Shown: positions 53,036-59,542 of the stretch, one piece after another
How the letters are laid out: the number at the start of each line of letters is the position of its first letter
How positions within the stretch are numbered: the first letter of the stretch is position 1
Source: Oceanicaulis alexandrii DSM 11625
GTDB lineage: Bacteria > Pseudomonadota > Alphaproteobacteria > Caulobacterales > Maricaulaceae
Length of the DNA stretch: 64,000 bases
Assembly: GCF_000420265.1 (NCBI RefSeq)
Contig: NZ_ATUP01000001.1
Span: forward strand, 806,001 to 870,000
Reading direction: 5' to 3'
Notes under the pieces: model-generated
Database searches by the model: none
Seen by the model: only the letters and a program-made list of their open reading frames with translations
Told to the model about the DNA's origin: nothing
Translations under genes and position numbers: made by a program

Positions 53036-53067
53036 AAAGCCCCGGAGCGCTGCTCCGGGGCTTTTTT
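53036..53067 (+). terminator. Intrinsic terminator after the peptidase S10 gene
   Basis: A 13-bp perfect stem (53036-53048 with 53052-53064) with a three-base loop is followed by T's to 53067. It lies between the convergent peptidase and apt genes and could also work for apt, since the left arm begins with AAA. Confidence 0.95.
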
Positions 53068-53087
53068 GTACGGAGTGAGTGGAGAGT

Positions 53088-53618
53088 CTACTCGCCTTCG
53101 AACGCCACCAGGCTCGCGACTTTCACGCCGTGGGCCTCAATCTTTTTCGCGCCGCCAATGTCCGGCAGGTCGATGACGAAGGAACAGCCGACCACCTCGC
53201 CGCCGGCCGAACGGATCAGCTTGATCGCGGCTTCCGCCGTACCGCCCGTGGCGATCAGGTCATCCACGATCAGCACCGTTTCGCCCGGCTTGATGGCGTC
53301 CGTATGGATCTCCACCTCGTCGGTGCCGTATTCGAGCTCATAGCTCTGGCTGAGCGTGGAATGCGGCAGCTTGCCCTTCTTGCGGATCGGCACGAACCCG
53401 ACGCTAAGCTGGTGCGCCACCGCGCCGCCCAGAATAAAGCCGCGCGCCTCGATCCCGGCGACCTTGTCGATCTTCTTGCCCGCATGGGGAAACACCATCG
53501 CATCCACTGCGGCGCGGAACGCGCCTGCGTCGCCCAGAAGCGTGGTGACGTCGCGGAACATGATGCCTGGCTTGGGATAATCGGGGATCGTGCGAATAGC
53601 GGACTTGATGTGGTCCAT
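53088..53618 (-). CDS. apt: Adenine phosphoribosyltransferase
   Basis: Apt salvages adenine to AMP with PRPP. The 176-residue protein has the family's usual length, with [15 protein letters not shown] near residues 14-28, [12 protein letters not shown] near 57-68, and the PRPP motif [14 protein letters not shown] near 117-130. The ATG at 53618 has GGAG upstream; longer readings are blocked by the leader hairpin. A terminator-like hairpin with seven T's lies in its leader, ending only about 18 bases before the ATG, so premature termination could control the gene. Confidence 0.95.
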   Translation of the reverse strand: MDHIKSAIRTIPDYPKPGIMFRDVTTLLGDAGAFRAAVDAMVFPHAGKKIDKVAGIEARGFILGGAVAHQLSVGFVPIRKKGKLPHSTLSQSYELEYGTDEVEIHTDAIKPGETVLIVDDLIATGGTAEAAIKLIRSAGGEVVGCSFVIDLPDIGGAKKIEAHGVKVASLVAFEGE

Positions 53619-53636
53619 AGGGCGCTCCGGCTGGAT

Positions 53637-53660
53637 AAAAAAAGGCAGGCGCACCCTGCC
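53637..53660 (-). promoter_or_regulatory. Terminator-like hairpin in the apt leader (possible attenuator)
   Basis: On the reverse strand GGCAGG (53660-53655) pairs with CCTGCC (53649-53644) around five bases and runs straight into seven T's (53643-53637). The apt ATG is at 53618, so there is no room for a promoter between the two. A candidate -35 TTGACG and a weak -10 AATGCT lie upstream of the hairpin, around 53668-53700. Transcription of apt must therefore pass this terminator. Confidence 0.6.
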
Positions 53661-53715
53661 CGTGTCAGGCCGAGCATTGAAGAGGGCGCATGCAGCGTCA
53701 AGCGCTCAAGCCGCA

Positions 53716-53755
53716 AAACAAACGGGCCCGCCAGCGTTTGCTGACGAGCCCGTTT
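53716..53755 (-). terminator. Intrinsic terminator after urcA
   Basis: An 8-bp outer stem (53748-53755 with 53720-53727) and an inner CAGC/GCTG stem are followed on the reverse strand by GTTTTG. It ends the urcA transcript before the apt promoter region. Confidence 0.75.
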
Positions 53756-53791
53756 TGATCCGTGCCGCAGATACGGCGTCGGCGATCGGTT

Positions 53792-54121
53792 TTAGCCGCG
53801 GTCAGCCACGTAGCGCGCTTCGCGGGTGCGCTCCACATGAAGCGCCTGTAGCCCCTCATGGGACACGGCGCTGATCACATGATCCACCACATCGGCCCGG
53901 CAATAGGCCATTTCGGTGTCGGACTGAAGCGGCAGCGAGCCACAGTAACGTTCAGCTTCCGCATTCAGACGTTGATACGCCACACGAACAGCGGACTGGG
54001 AGGTCAGCTCGGCGCGATCCACCGCAAAGGTGAATTCTTCAGATTGCTGCGCGGAAGCCGCGAACAGGCCGGCAGACGCCAGGACCGAGGCCGCCGCGAA
54101 GGTTTTGATGAAATGCTTCAT
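53792..54121 (-). CDS. UrcA family small periplasmic protein
   Basis: The 109-residue product has a signal peptide (MKHFIKTFAAASVLASAGLFAASA) and the UrcA pattern: YQRLNAEAERYCG near residues 50-62 and MAYCRADVVDHVISAV near 70-85, with the two conserved Cys that are likely paired. UrcA proteins are common in Caulobacterales and sphingomonads; their function is unknown. The ATG at 54121 has GGAG eight bases upstream. A long, AT-rich upstream region (54240-54570) may carry its promoter and regulatory sites. Confidence 0.85.
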   Translation of the reverse strand: MKHFIKTFAAASVLASAGLFAASAQQSEEFTFAVDRAELTSQSAVRVAYQRLNAEAERYCGSLPLQSDTEMAYCRADVVDHVISAVSHEGLQALHVERTREARYVADRG

Positions 54122-54130
54122 TGGGTTCAC

Positions 54131-54573
54131 TCCTCATTCTGTCGCAATCCGCCATGCCTCTCGGCAATACGAATTGCTCTATGGACGGAAGGTCGGTTCA
54201 GATCCTCACCAGGGGGGTGAATCCTGCGCGCTGAAGCCTCGACGACCGTCTCGGTTATTGTTCTGTCACCCAACAGTCATATAAATGTAATACATCTGGA
54301 TACGGATGAAAAGTAGGGCCGCGCAACAAGCTTCACACATCCCTAATCCGGCACAAAATACTGTTTTTATTAGAAAATATTCCGGACCATCCGCTGCGAT
54401 CAGAAATGTCGGATTATACCGCTTCATCAAAAACGCAATTCTGATAAAGACTTAGCTGAATTTGATATTTTTCAGTTTTATGTCACAAAAATCGCAAGGC
54501 TGTTGATAACCCAAATAAAATAATAATTACAGGCAAATAGGCCTTCCCATCACACGCAAGAGAGCTTGAGCGC
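54131..54573. other. AT-rich intergenic region upstream of urcA
   Basis: About 440 bases with no gene. From about 54240 to 54570 the base composition is far more AT-rich than the rest of the window, with runs such as TTTTTAT, AAAATATT and AATAAAATAATAATTA. No open frame with a ribosome-binding site, no tRNA and no clear repeat was found. The left part should hold the urcA promoter; the AT-rich part could bind a nucleoid protein or be acquired DNA. Confidence 0.55.
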
Positions 54574-54604
54574 ATAAAAAAGCGCCGGGCTATCGCCCGG
54601 CGCT
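54574..54604 (-). terminator. Intrinsic terminator after lysS
   Basis: A 10-bp perfect stem (54595-54604 with 54581-54590) with a four-base loop is followed on the reverse strand by at least five T's. It ends the lysS transcript. Confidence 0.93.
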
Positions 54605-54635
54605 TCACTGTCATCGGCAAGACGGGAATCTCGGC

Positions 54636-56231
54636 TTAACCCTGACTGAGATCCTCGCCTGCTAGAGCCCGTTCAATCAACGCGATCGCGCCCGGCAGAC
54701 CATAGAGCGCCGCCAGTCCGCCAAAGCGCGGCCCCTGGCTTTGGCCCAGCAGCACTTCATAGAGCGCCTGGAACCAGTCGCGCAGGTTTTCAAAGTCCTG
54801 GCTCTTGCCCGCAGCGTATACCTCGGTCTGGATGACTTCCGGATCGGTTTCGCCCGGATCCAGCGCCTTCAGGCGCTGCACCAGATCCTCCATGGCCGCC
54901 CGCTCCATATCGGTCGGGGCGCGATAGGTCTTATGCGGTTTCACCTGGTCTTCGTAATAGGCCAGCGCATACCCCGCGAGCCGGTCCAGGAACGGATCGG
55001 TTTCCGGCGTGGTATCCGGCGCGTATTTGGCGATGAACCCCCACAGCGTCGCCTTGTCATGAGCGTTCGCCGCCGAGACCAGATTGAGCAGCAAGGAATA
55101 TCCGATATCAGAGCCCGCCTTGGGCGGCTCGCCCGAATGGATGTGATAGACCGGATTTTCCAGCTGTTTGGCCGGTTCCTGATCCGGATAAGCGCGCAAA
55201 TGCTGGCGATATTCGTCGACCGCCTTGGGGATCACGTCAAAATACAGACGCTTGGCGGTACGCGGTTTCTGGAACATGTATTGCGACAGGCTTTCCTGCG
55301 GCGCGTAGCGCAGCCAGTCTTCGACCGCCAGGCCATTGCCCTTGGACTTGGAAATCTTCTCGCCCTGATCATCCAGGAACAGCTCGTAGACATATTGCAC
55401 CGGCGGCTCGACGCCCAGGATGCGGCAGATCTTGGAATAGACCGGCGCATTGGCCTGGTGATCCTTGCCGAACATCTCGAAATCCACGCCCAGCGCGGCC
55501 CAGCGCATGCCGAAATCGGGCTTCCATTGCAGCTTGGTGTTGCCCCCCGTCACCGGCAGGGTGATGTCGGTCCCGTCCTCATCCTCAAACGTGATGGTTC
55601 CGGCCTTGGCGTCGAAGGCCTTCATCGGCACATAGAGCACCCGGCCCGTGGTCGGCGAGATCGGCAGGAAGGGCGAATAGGTCGCCTGACGTTCCGCGCC
55701 CAAAGTCGGCAGCATCACCGCCATGATGTCATCGAACTTTTCGAGCGCCCGGATCAGCGCCTCGTCAAACGCGCCGGAGCGATATTCGTGCGTGGCGGAG
55801 CGGAATTCGTACTCGAAGCCGAAGCTGTCGAGGAAGGCGCGCAGGCGCGCATTGTTATGCTGAGCAAAGCCGTCATGCGTGCCGAACGGATCGGGCACAT
55901 CGGTCAGCGGCTTGCCCAGGTGCGCCGTCAGCATGTCCTGATTGGGCAAGTTCGACGGCACTTTGCGCATGCCGTCCATGTCATCGGAAAAGGCGATGAG
56001 CTTGGTGGGATACTGATCGTCTGTCAGCACGCGAAAGGCGTGGCGCACCATGGCGGTGCGCGCCACTTCGCCAAACGTTCCGATATGCGGCAAGCCGGAC
56101 GGGCCATAGCCGGTCTCGAAAATGACCGCGCCGCCCTTCATCCCGCTTTTCTCCACCCGTTTCTTCACCAGGCGGGCCTGCTCAAAGGGCCAGGCCTTGG
56201 CGTTCTGGGCGAGCGCGGCGAAATCGGTCAT
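54636..56231 (-). CDS. lysS: Class I lysyl-tRNA synthetase
   Basis: This enzyme charges tRNA-Lys. It is the class I, archaeal-type form (also called LysK) found in most alphaproteobacteria in place of the class II LysS. The 531-residue protein has the HIGH-type motif [11 protein letters not shown] near residues 45-55 and the KMSKS-type motif KISKSKGNG at 292-300, with the anticodon-binding helical domain in the C-terminal third. It ends DLSQG and is followed by a strong terminator. The gene is single; the 118 bases upstream separate it from an unknown gene of the XRE-regulated locus. Confidence 0.96.
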   Translation of the reverse strand: MTDFAALAQNAKAWPFEQARLVKKRVEKSGMKGGAVIFETGYGPSGLPHIGTFGEVARTAMVRHAFRVLTDDQYPTKLIAFSDDMDGMRKVPSNLPNQDMLTAHLGKPLTDVPDPFGTHDGFAQHNNARLRAFLDSFGFEYEFRSATHEYRSGAFDEALIRALEKFDDIMAVMLPTLGAERQATYSPFLPISPTTGRVLYVPMKAFDAKAGTITFEDEDGTDITLPVTGGNTKLQWKPDFGMRWAALGVDFEMFGKDHQANAPVYSKICRILGVEPPVQYVYELFLDDQGEKISKSKGNGLAVEDWLRYAPQESLSQYMFQKPRTAKRLYFDVIPKAVDEYRQHLRAYPDQEPAKQLENPVYHIHSGEPPKAGSDIGYSLLLNLVSAANAHDKATLWGFIAKYAPDTTPETDPFLDRLAGYALAYYEDQVKPHKTYRAPTDMERAAMEDLVQRLKALDPGETDPEVIQTEVYAAGKSQDFENLRDWFQALYEVLLGQSQGPRFGGLAALYGLPGAIALIERALAGEDLSQG

Positions 56232-56349
56232 CGCGGGTCTCTTTTCCTGCTGCGAGTTGGATTGAAGCAGGGCAAGTAGAACCGCCAGCGGGTTTGGTCA
56301 ACTGTGCGGGCGCTGAGCGACACGCGATGGCGAAGAACGCGCACGCGGA

Positions 56350-57042
56350 TCAGGCGAAGAATCCCGGCAAGGCGTTCAGATCCAGCCCCTGCGCCTGCAT
56401 ATAGGCGGTGAAGCTCCCGGGTTGACCAGCGGCGCGCCATGCGTCGAGGCCCGCCAGCACCTCTTGAAAGAGGTTCAGCTCTTCCAGTACGGCCTGTGTG
56501 AAGTCCGGCGCTTGAAGCTGTTCGCACAGAGTGGCGAGAGCCTGCATGGTGGCGCGCACATCAGGTTCGGGTTCTGACAGGGCGCCGCGCTCGACAGTAT
56601 GAAACGCGTCGGAAACCCGCCGCAGCAGATCAAGAATGCGCCCACGCAAGGCCGCCGGGTGATGAGGGTCGCGCTCCAACGCCTGTGCGAACAGGTCTGG
56701 GTTCCATTCAAATCCGGCCCTGAACACCAGCGGATCCGCCGCCGCGGCGTCTTCCTCTTCCCATCTCTGGCAGACCCGGCTCGCCGCCATCGCCACCGGA
56801 TAGGGCATGAAGCCAGGGATTGCGCCAAACAGACGCCTTGCTTCATCAAGCGTGCGCACCAATGAGATCGCCTCCGCCAGCGGGGCTTGCTCCAGCTGGG
56901 CCGCGAAGGTGTCGACGGCCTGTTTGGCCGCCGCCTTGAGGCCAGCCTGTTTCGCGTTGAAATACGCCGAAAAGGCTTGCAGCTCGGGTTTGGCCGAGAG
57001 CCATGTCGCCGCCGTATCCCTGAGGTCAGCTGTGTTCGTCAT
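56350..57042 (-). CDS. Unknown helical cytosolic protein at the end of the XRE locus
   Basis: The 230-residue product has no signal or membrane segment and is predicted to be almost entirely helical (residues about 5-230), rich in Ala, Leu and Glu, with a WEEEDAAAADPLVF turn near 115-128. No family was recognised. Its ATG at 57042 lies 17 bases inside the end of the XRE regulator gene, so it is translated from the same message. It is the last of five leftward genes read from the promoter with twin operators near 58108-58151. Confidence 0.65.
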   Translation of the reverse strand: MTNTADLRDTAATWLSAKPELQAFSAYFNAKQAGLKAAAKQAVDTFAAQLEQAPLAEAISLVRTLDEARRLFGAIPGFMPYPVAMAASRVCQRWEEEDAAAADPLVFRAGFEWNPDLFAQALERDPHHPAALRGRILDLLRRVSDAFHTVERGALSEPEPDVRATMQALATLCEQLQAPDFTQAVLEELNLFQEVLAGLDAWRAAGQPGSFTAYMQAQGLDLNALPGFFA

Positions 57043-57223
57043 CAAAGATCGCTTCGATCGGCTGGCCGAACACCCGCGCGATCTTGAACGCCAGCGGCAA
57101 GGATGGATCATATTTGCCGTTCTCGATGGAGATGATGGTCTGGCGCGAGACGTCGAGCTTGTCCGCCAGCGCCGCCTGGCTCCAGCCGAGATCAGCCCGC
57201 ATATCTTTCAGACGGTTCTTCAT
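57026..57223 (-). CDS. XRE family transcriptional regulator (single HTH domain)
   Basis: The 65-residue protein is a minimal Cro/CI-type helix-turn-helix: RLKDMRADLGWSQAALADKLDVSRQTIISIENGKYDPSL near residues 4-42 (cited in part, SQAALADKLDVSRQTIISIE), followed by LAFKIARVFGQPIEAIF. Such small regulators often sit in operons with membrane proteins and control their own promoter. Its ATG overlaps the stop of the preceding membrane gene by four bases. The twin GTAAAG-N4-CTTCAC boxes upstream of the operon are the likely binding sites. Confidence 0.92.
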   Translation of the reverse strand: MKNRLKDMRADLGWSQAALADKLDVSRQTIISIENGKYDPSLPLAFKIARVFGQPIEAIFDDEHS

Positions 57224-57633
57224 GCGTAGCGGCGCGAGACGAAAAACAGGGCGATGTAATAGCCCAGCCCCAGCACAGGCAGGCCAAAGACCAGCTCAAT
57301 ATCGCTTCTGGGCGCCAGATCAACGGCCACAAGGATCGCCCAGCTTGTCATCAACGTCGCCCCGATCCCGCCTGAAAGCGCCAGTGCGGTCATATGAATG
57401 CGAAACTGCAGCTCATCCAGCGCCCGCATGAGCATGCTGAACTCATACACCAGAATAATGATCAAGACCGGCGCGACGGCCAGAACCTTGTCTGGGACAC
57501 CGTCGACCAGACTCGCTCCCACGAGCCCCCCCAGCGGGAGCCCCACCAGGCAGGACCGCATAATGTAGCGCGCCCGCGCCTTGGGAGGCGCAGACGCGGT
57601 TTCAGGCATGAAAAAATCTAACAGACGGCTCAA
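57220..57633 (-). CDS. Membrane protein of the XRE locus
   Basis: The 137-residue product has four predicted membrane helices (about residues 24-42, 46-66, 78-98 and 108-128) and a basic C-terminal FFVSRRYA. No family was recognised with confidence; small XRE-linked DUF2178-like proteins are a comparison only. The start is uncertain: a TTG at 57633 has AAAGGA seven bases upstream, while an ATG at 57609 has no clear site; the TTG is used here. The stop overlaps the XRE gene in an ATGA. The upstream gene ends 29 bases before this start. Confidence 0.7.
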   Translation of the reverse strand: MSRLLDFFMPETASAPPKARARYIMRSCLVGLPLGGLVGASLVDGVPDKVLAVAPVLIIILVYEFSMLMRALDELQFRIHMTALALSGGIGATLMTSWAILVAVDLAPRSDIELVFGLPVLGLGYYIALFFVSRRYA

Positions 57634-57662
57634 GAGCGCTTCCTTTGATGAAGGTGCAGACT

Positions 57663-57905
57663 TTACGCTGAACCGGTGATTTTCTTCCAGAGGCGAGCGC
57701 GGTTGGCGAACGCCGTCCATCCCAGCAGCGCGCCGCCGCCCCAGATCATGGCTTCGGTCGAGAAGGCGGCCGCGATGACGGCGGAGATCTTCAAGGCGCG
57801 TGGGAGGTCAAAGGCGAGCGACAGGCCCAGCGCGGCCCAGGACGCCGCACACAGCCCGATCAGAGCGAAGGCGGCGATGCGGCGGATGGATTGTCCCTGT
57901 TTCAT
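57663..57905 (-). CDS. Small membrane protein of the XRE locus
   Basis: The 80-residue product begins MKQGQSIRRIAAFALIGLCA and has two predicted helices (about residues 9-30 and 38-63) with a positively charged end (RARLWKKITGSA). No family was recognised. A TTCCTTT-complement AAAGGAA precedes the ATG. It lies 35 bases after the small gene ending at 57941 and 29 bases before the next, so it is in the same transcript as the XRE regulator. Confidence 0.7.
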   Translation of the reverse strand: MKQGQSIRRIAAFALIGLCAASWAALGLSLAFDLPRALKISAVIAAAFSTEAMIWGGGALLGWTAFANRARLWKKITGSA

Positions 57906-57940
57906 GATGGTTCCTTTCTATGCGCCATGAGGCGGGGCGT

Positions 57941-58090
57941 TCATATGCCCGGTTGCTGCGTCGCTTCACTGTGAGACCTGTCCTGAGCGAGCGGCTCTTG
58001 CGAACTAGGCGCTTCAGCTGCTGGCTGGGTCAGGAAGGCGAGCGCATAGAGCGCCAGCCAGGGCAGGGCTTTCAAACCATCAGCAGACAT
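57941..58090 (-). CDS. Very small membrane protein (first gene of the XRE locus)
   Basis: A 49-residue product, MSADGLKALPWLALYALAFL at the start, with one hydrophobic helix (about residues 7-21) and a hydrophilic Pro/Ser/Gln-rich tail. A perfect AGGAGG lies six bases upstream of the ATG at 58090, which favours a real gene; an in-frame start at 58141 would run through the operators. No family is known to me. As first gene of the operon, it is the closest to the twin boxes. Confidence 0.55.
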   Translation of the reverse strand: MSADGLKALPWLALYALAFLTQPAAEAPSSQEPLAQDRSHSEATQQPGI

Positions 58091-58107
58091 GACGCCCTCC
58101 TCTTTGC

Positions 58108-58151
58108 GTAAAGCGTGCTTCACATATGATGTAAAGTTCACTTCACGTCAA
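58108..58151 (-). promoter_or_regulatory. Promoter with twin XRE-type operators
   Basis: Two copies of GTAAAG-N4-CTTCAC (read on the forward strand) lie at 58108-58123 and 58131-58146, 23 bases apart centre to centre. Each is a near-perfect inverted repeat. On the reverse strand a -35-like TTGACG (58151-58146) overlaps the edge of the first copy, and the 17-base-spaced -10-like CATATG lies between the copies. The second copy covers the expected start of transcription. A repressor bound here would block the promoter; the XRE protein at 57026-57223 is the natural candidate. Confidence 0.72.
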
Positions 58152-58172
58152 GCACCCTTTACTCAGAAAATG

Positions 58173-58206
58173 AAAAAAACGGCCGCCCCGATGTCCGGAG
58201 CGGCCG
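58173..58206 (-). terminator. Intrinsic terminator after the peroxiredoxin gene
   Basis: CGGCCGC (58180-58186) pairs with GCGGCCG (58200-58206) around 13 bases that can form a small inner stem, followed on the reverse strand by seven T's. It separates the peroxiredoxin gene from the XRE promoter. Confidence 0.85.
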
Positions 58207-58232
58207 CATTCATCTCTAAAGCTTTGAAAGCC

Positions 58233-58868
58233 TTACTTGTCAGGCTGCGGCGTGGTGCGCAGATACGGCTTGATCTTGGTGTAGCCCTTGGGGAAGAGCT
58301 TGTCGGCCTCTTCATCGGAAATGGACGGCACCACGATCACGTCCTGACCGTCTTCCCAGTTCACCGGGGTCGCGACCTTGTAGCCGTCGGTCAGCTGCAG
58401 GGAGTCGATCAGGCGCAGCACTTCGTTGAAGTTCCGACCGGCGCTTGGCGGATAGGTGAAGGTGGCGCGGATCTTCTTGTTCGGGTCGATGATGTAGACG
58501 GCCCGCACGGTCACTTTCGGATCGGCGTTGGGGTGGATCATCGTATAAAGCTCGGACACAGAGCGATCAGTGTCGGCGATGATCGGGAAGTTCATCTTCA
58601 CGCCCTGGGTCTCTTCAATGTCCTTGACCCAGCCATGGTGGTCCGCGATCGGGTCCACAGACAGAGCGATCGCCTTGGCGCCGCGCTTGGCGAATTCGTC
58701 TTTCAGCTTGGCGGTGTAGCCGAGCTCCGTGGTGCAGACCGGGGTGTAATCGGCGGGGTGAGAGAAGAACACCACCCAGTCATCACCGATCCAGTCGTGA
58801 AACTTGATCTTGCCTTCGGTGGTTTCCGCTTCAAAGTTCGGGGCGATATCGCCAAGCAGCAGACCCAT
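58233..58868 (-). CDS. 1-Cys peroxiredoxin (Prx6 type)
   Basis: A thiol peroxidase that reduces H2O2 and alkyl hydroperoxides. The 211-residue protein has the catalytic Cys45 in HPADYTPVCTTE (residues about 37-48) and Arg in the VTVRAVYIIDP segment near 120-130. There is no second conserved Cys in the usual place, so it is 1-Cys type, and the C-terminal dimerisation domain is present (PSAGRNFNEVLRLIDSLQ, cited in part). Its electron donor is not encoded nearby. The length fits the Prx6 family. Confidence 0.94.
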   Translation of the reverse strand: MGLLLGDIAPNFEAETTEGKIKFHDWIGDDWVVFFSHPADYTPVCTTELGYTAKLKDEFAKRGAKAIALSVDPIADHHGWVKDIEETQGVKMNFPIIADTDRSVSELYTMIHPNADPKVTVRAVYIIDPNKKIRATFTYPPSAGRNFNEVLRLIDSLQLTDGYKVATPVNWEDGQDVIVVPSISDEEADKLFPKGYTKIKPYLRTTPQPDK

Positions 58869-58985
58869 AATTCATCTCCATCAGAGCATTTGCGAGGGGC
58901 GTCAAACACCGCTTTACTTGGCGCGGGCTGCCGTGCAACGCAACCCGTAAGCCGTGTAATTGCCCTTGCATGAGGATTCGCCCCT

Positions 58986-59483
58986 ATGCCCCTCCTGATC
59001 GCCATGCGCCATGCCAAGGCCGTCGACCGTATGATGGCTGAAGACGATTTTGACCGTGGCCTGACCGAGCGGGGCGTCGCCGACGCCGACCGGGCGGCCG
59101 AAGCCTTGAACCGGGCGGGCGTTAAGGCCACGCACGCTCTTGTGAGCCCGGCCCGACGGACCCGCGAGACCTGGAAACGCCTCAGCGCCATACTGGGCGA
59201 GCTGCCCGTGACTGATCCCATGGCGCTGTATCACGCCTCGCCGGAAATGCTGGAGCGCGCCGTCGCCGAACAGCTCGATCAGGGCGCAGAGGCGATCATG
59301 CTGGTGGGTCACAATCCCGGCATCGGCGCCCTGGTGCATACGCTCGCCGGTCAGGCCGAAGCCGCCTCCGACCTGCCCTATGGCTGGCCGACCAGCGCCT
59401 TCGCCGCATTCGATGTCTTGCTGGACGGCAAGCGTCTGACCGCAAACCGGCGCCGCCTGTATTTCAACCCCAAAGAGTCTTGA
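58986..59483 (+). CDS. SixA-like histidine phosphatase
   Basis: The 165-residue protein has the phosphohistidine-phosphatase motif MRHAKA near residues 7-12 (RHx active His), SPARRTRETW near 54-63, and the second catalytic His in VGHNPGI near 102-108. SixA in E. coli removes phosphate from His of phosphotransfer proteins; other members hydrolyse small phosphate esters. The target here is unknown. The gene diverges from the peroxiredoxin gene and ends 59 bases before the GT2 gene. Confidence 0.9.
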   Translation: MPLLIAMRHAKAVDRMMAEDDFDRGLTERGVADADRAAEALNRAGVKATHALVSPARRTRETWKRLSAILGELPVTDPMALYHASPEMLERAVAEQLDQGAEAIMLVGHNPGIGALVHTLAGQAEAASDLPYGWPTSAFAAFDVLLDGKRLTANRRRLYFNPKES

Positions 59484-59491
59484 TTCTCCTG

Positions 59492-59507
59492 TTAAGAGAA
59501 TATTAAC
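59492..59507 (+). promoter_or_regulatory. CtrA-type box upstream of the GT2 gene
   Basis: TTAA-GAGAATA-TTAAC matches the full CtrA recognition sequence (TTAA-N7-TTAA) exactly. It lies 36 bases before the ATG at 59543. CtrA is the cell-cycle regulator of Caulobacter and relatives. Its use here is inferred. Confidence 0.6.
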
Positions 59508-59542
59508 TACGCCCCGGCTGGTACTCAACGGGGGAGCGCGGC

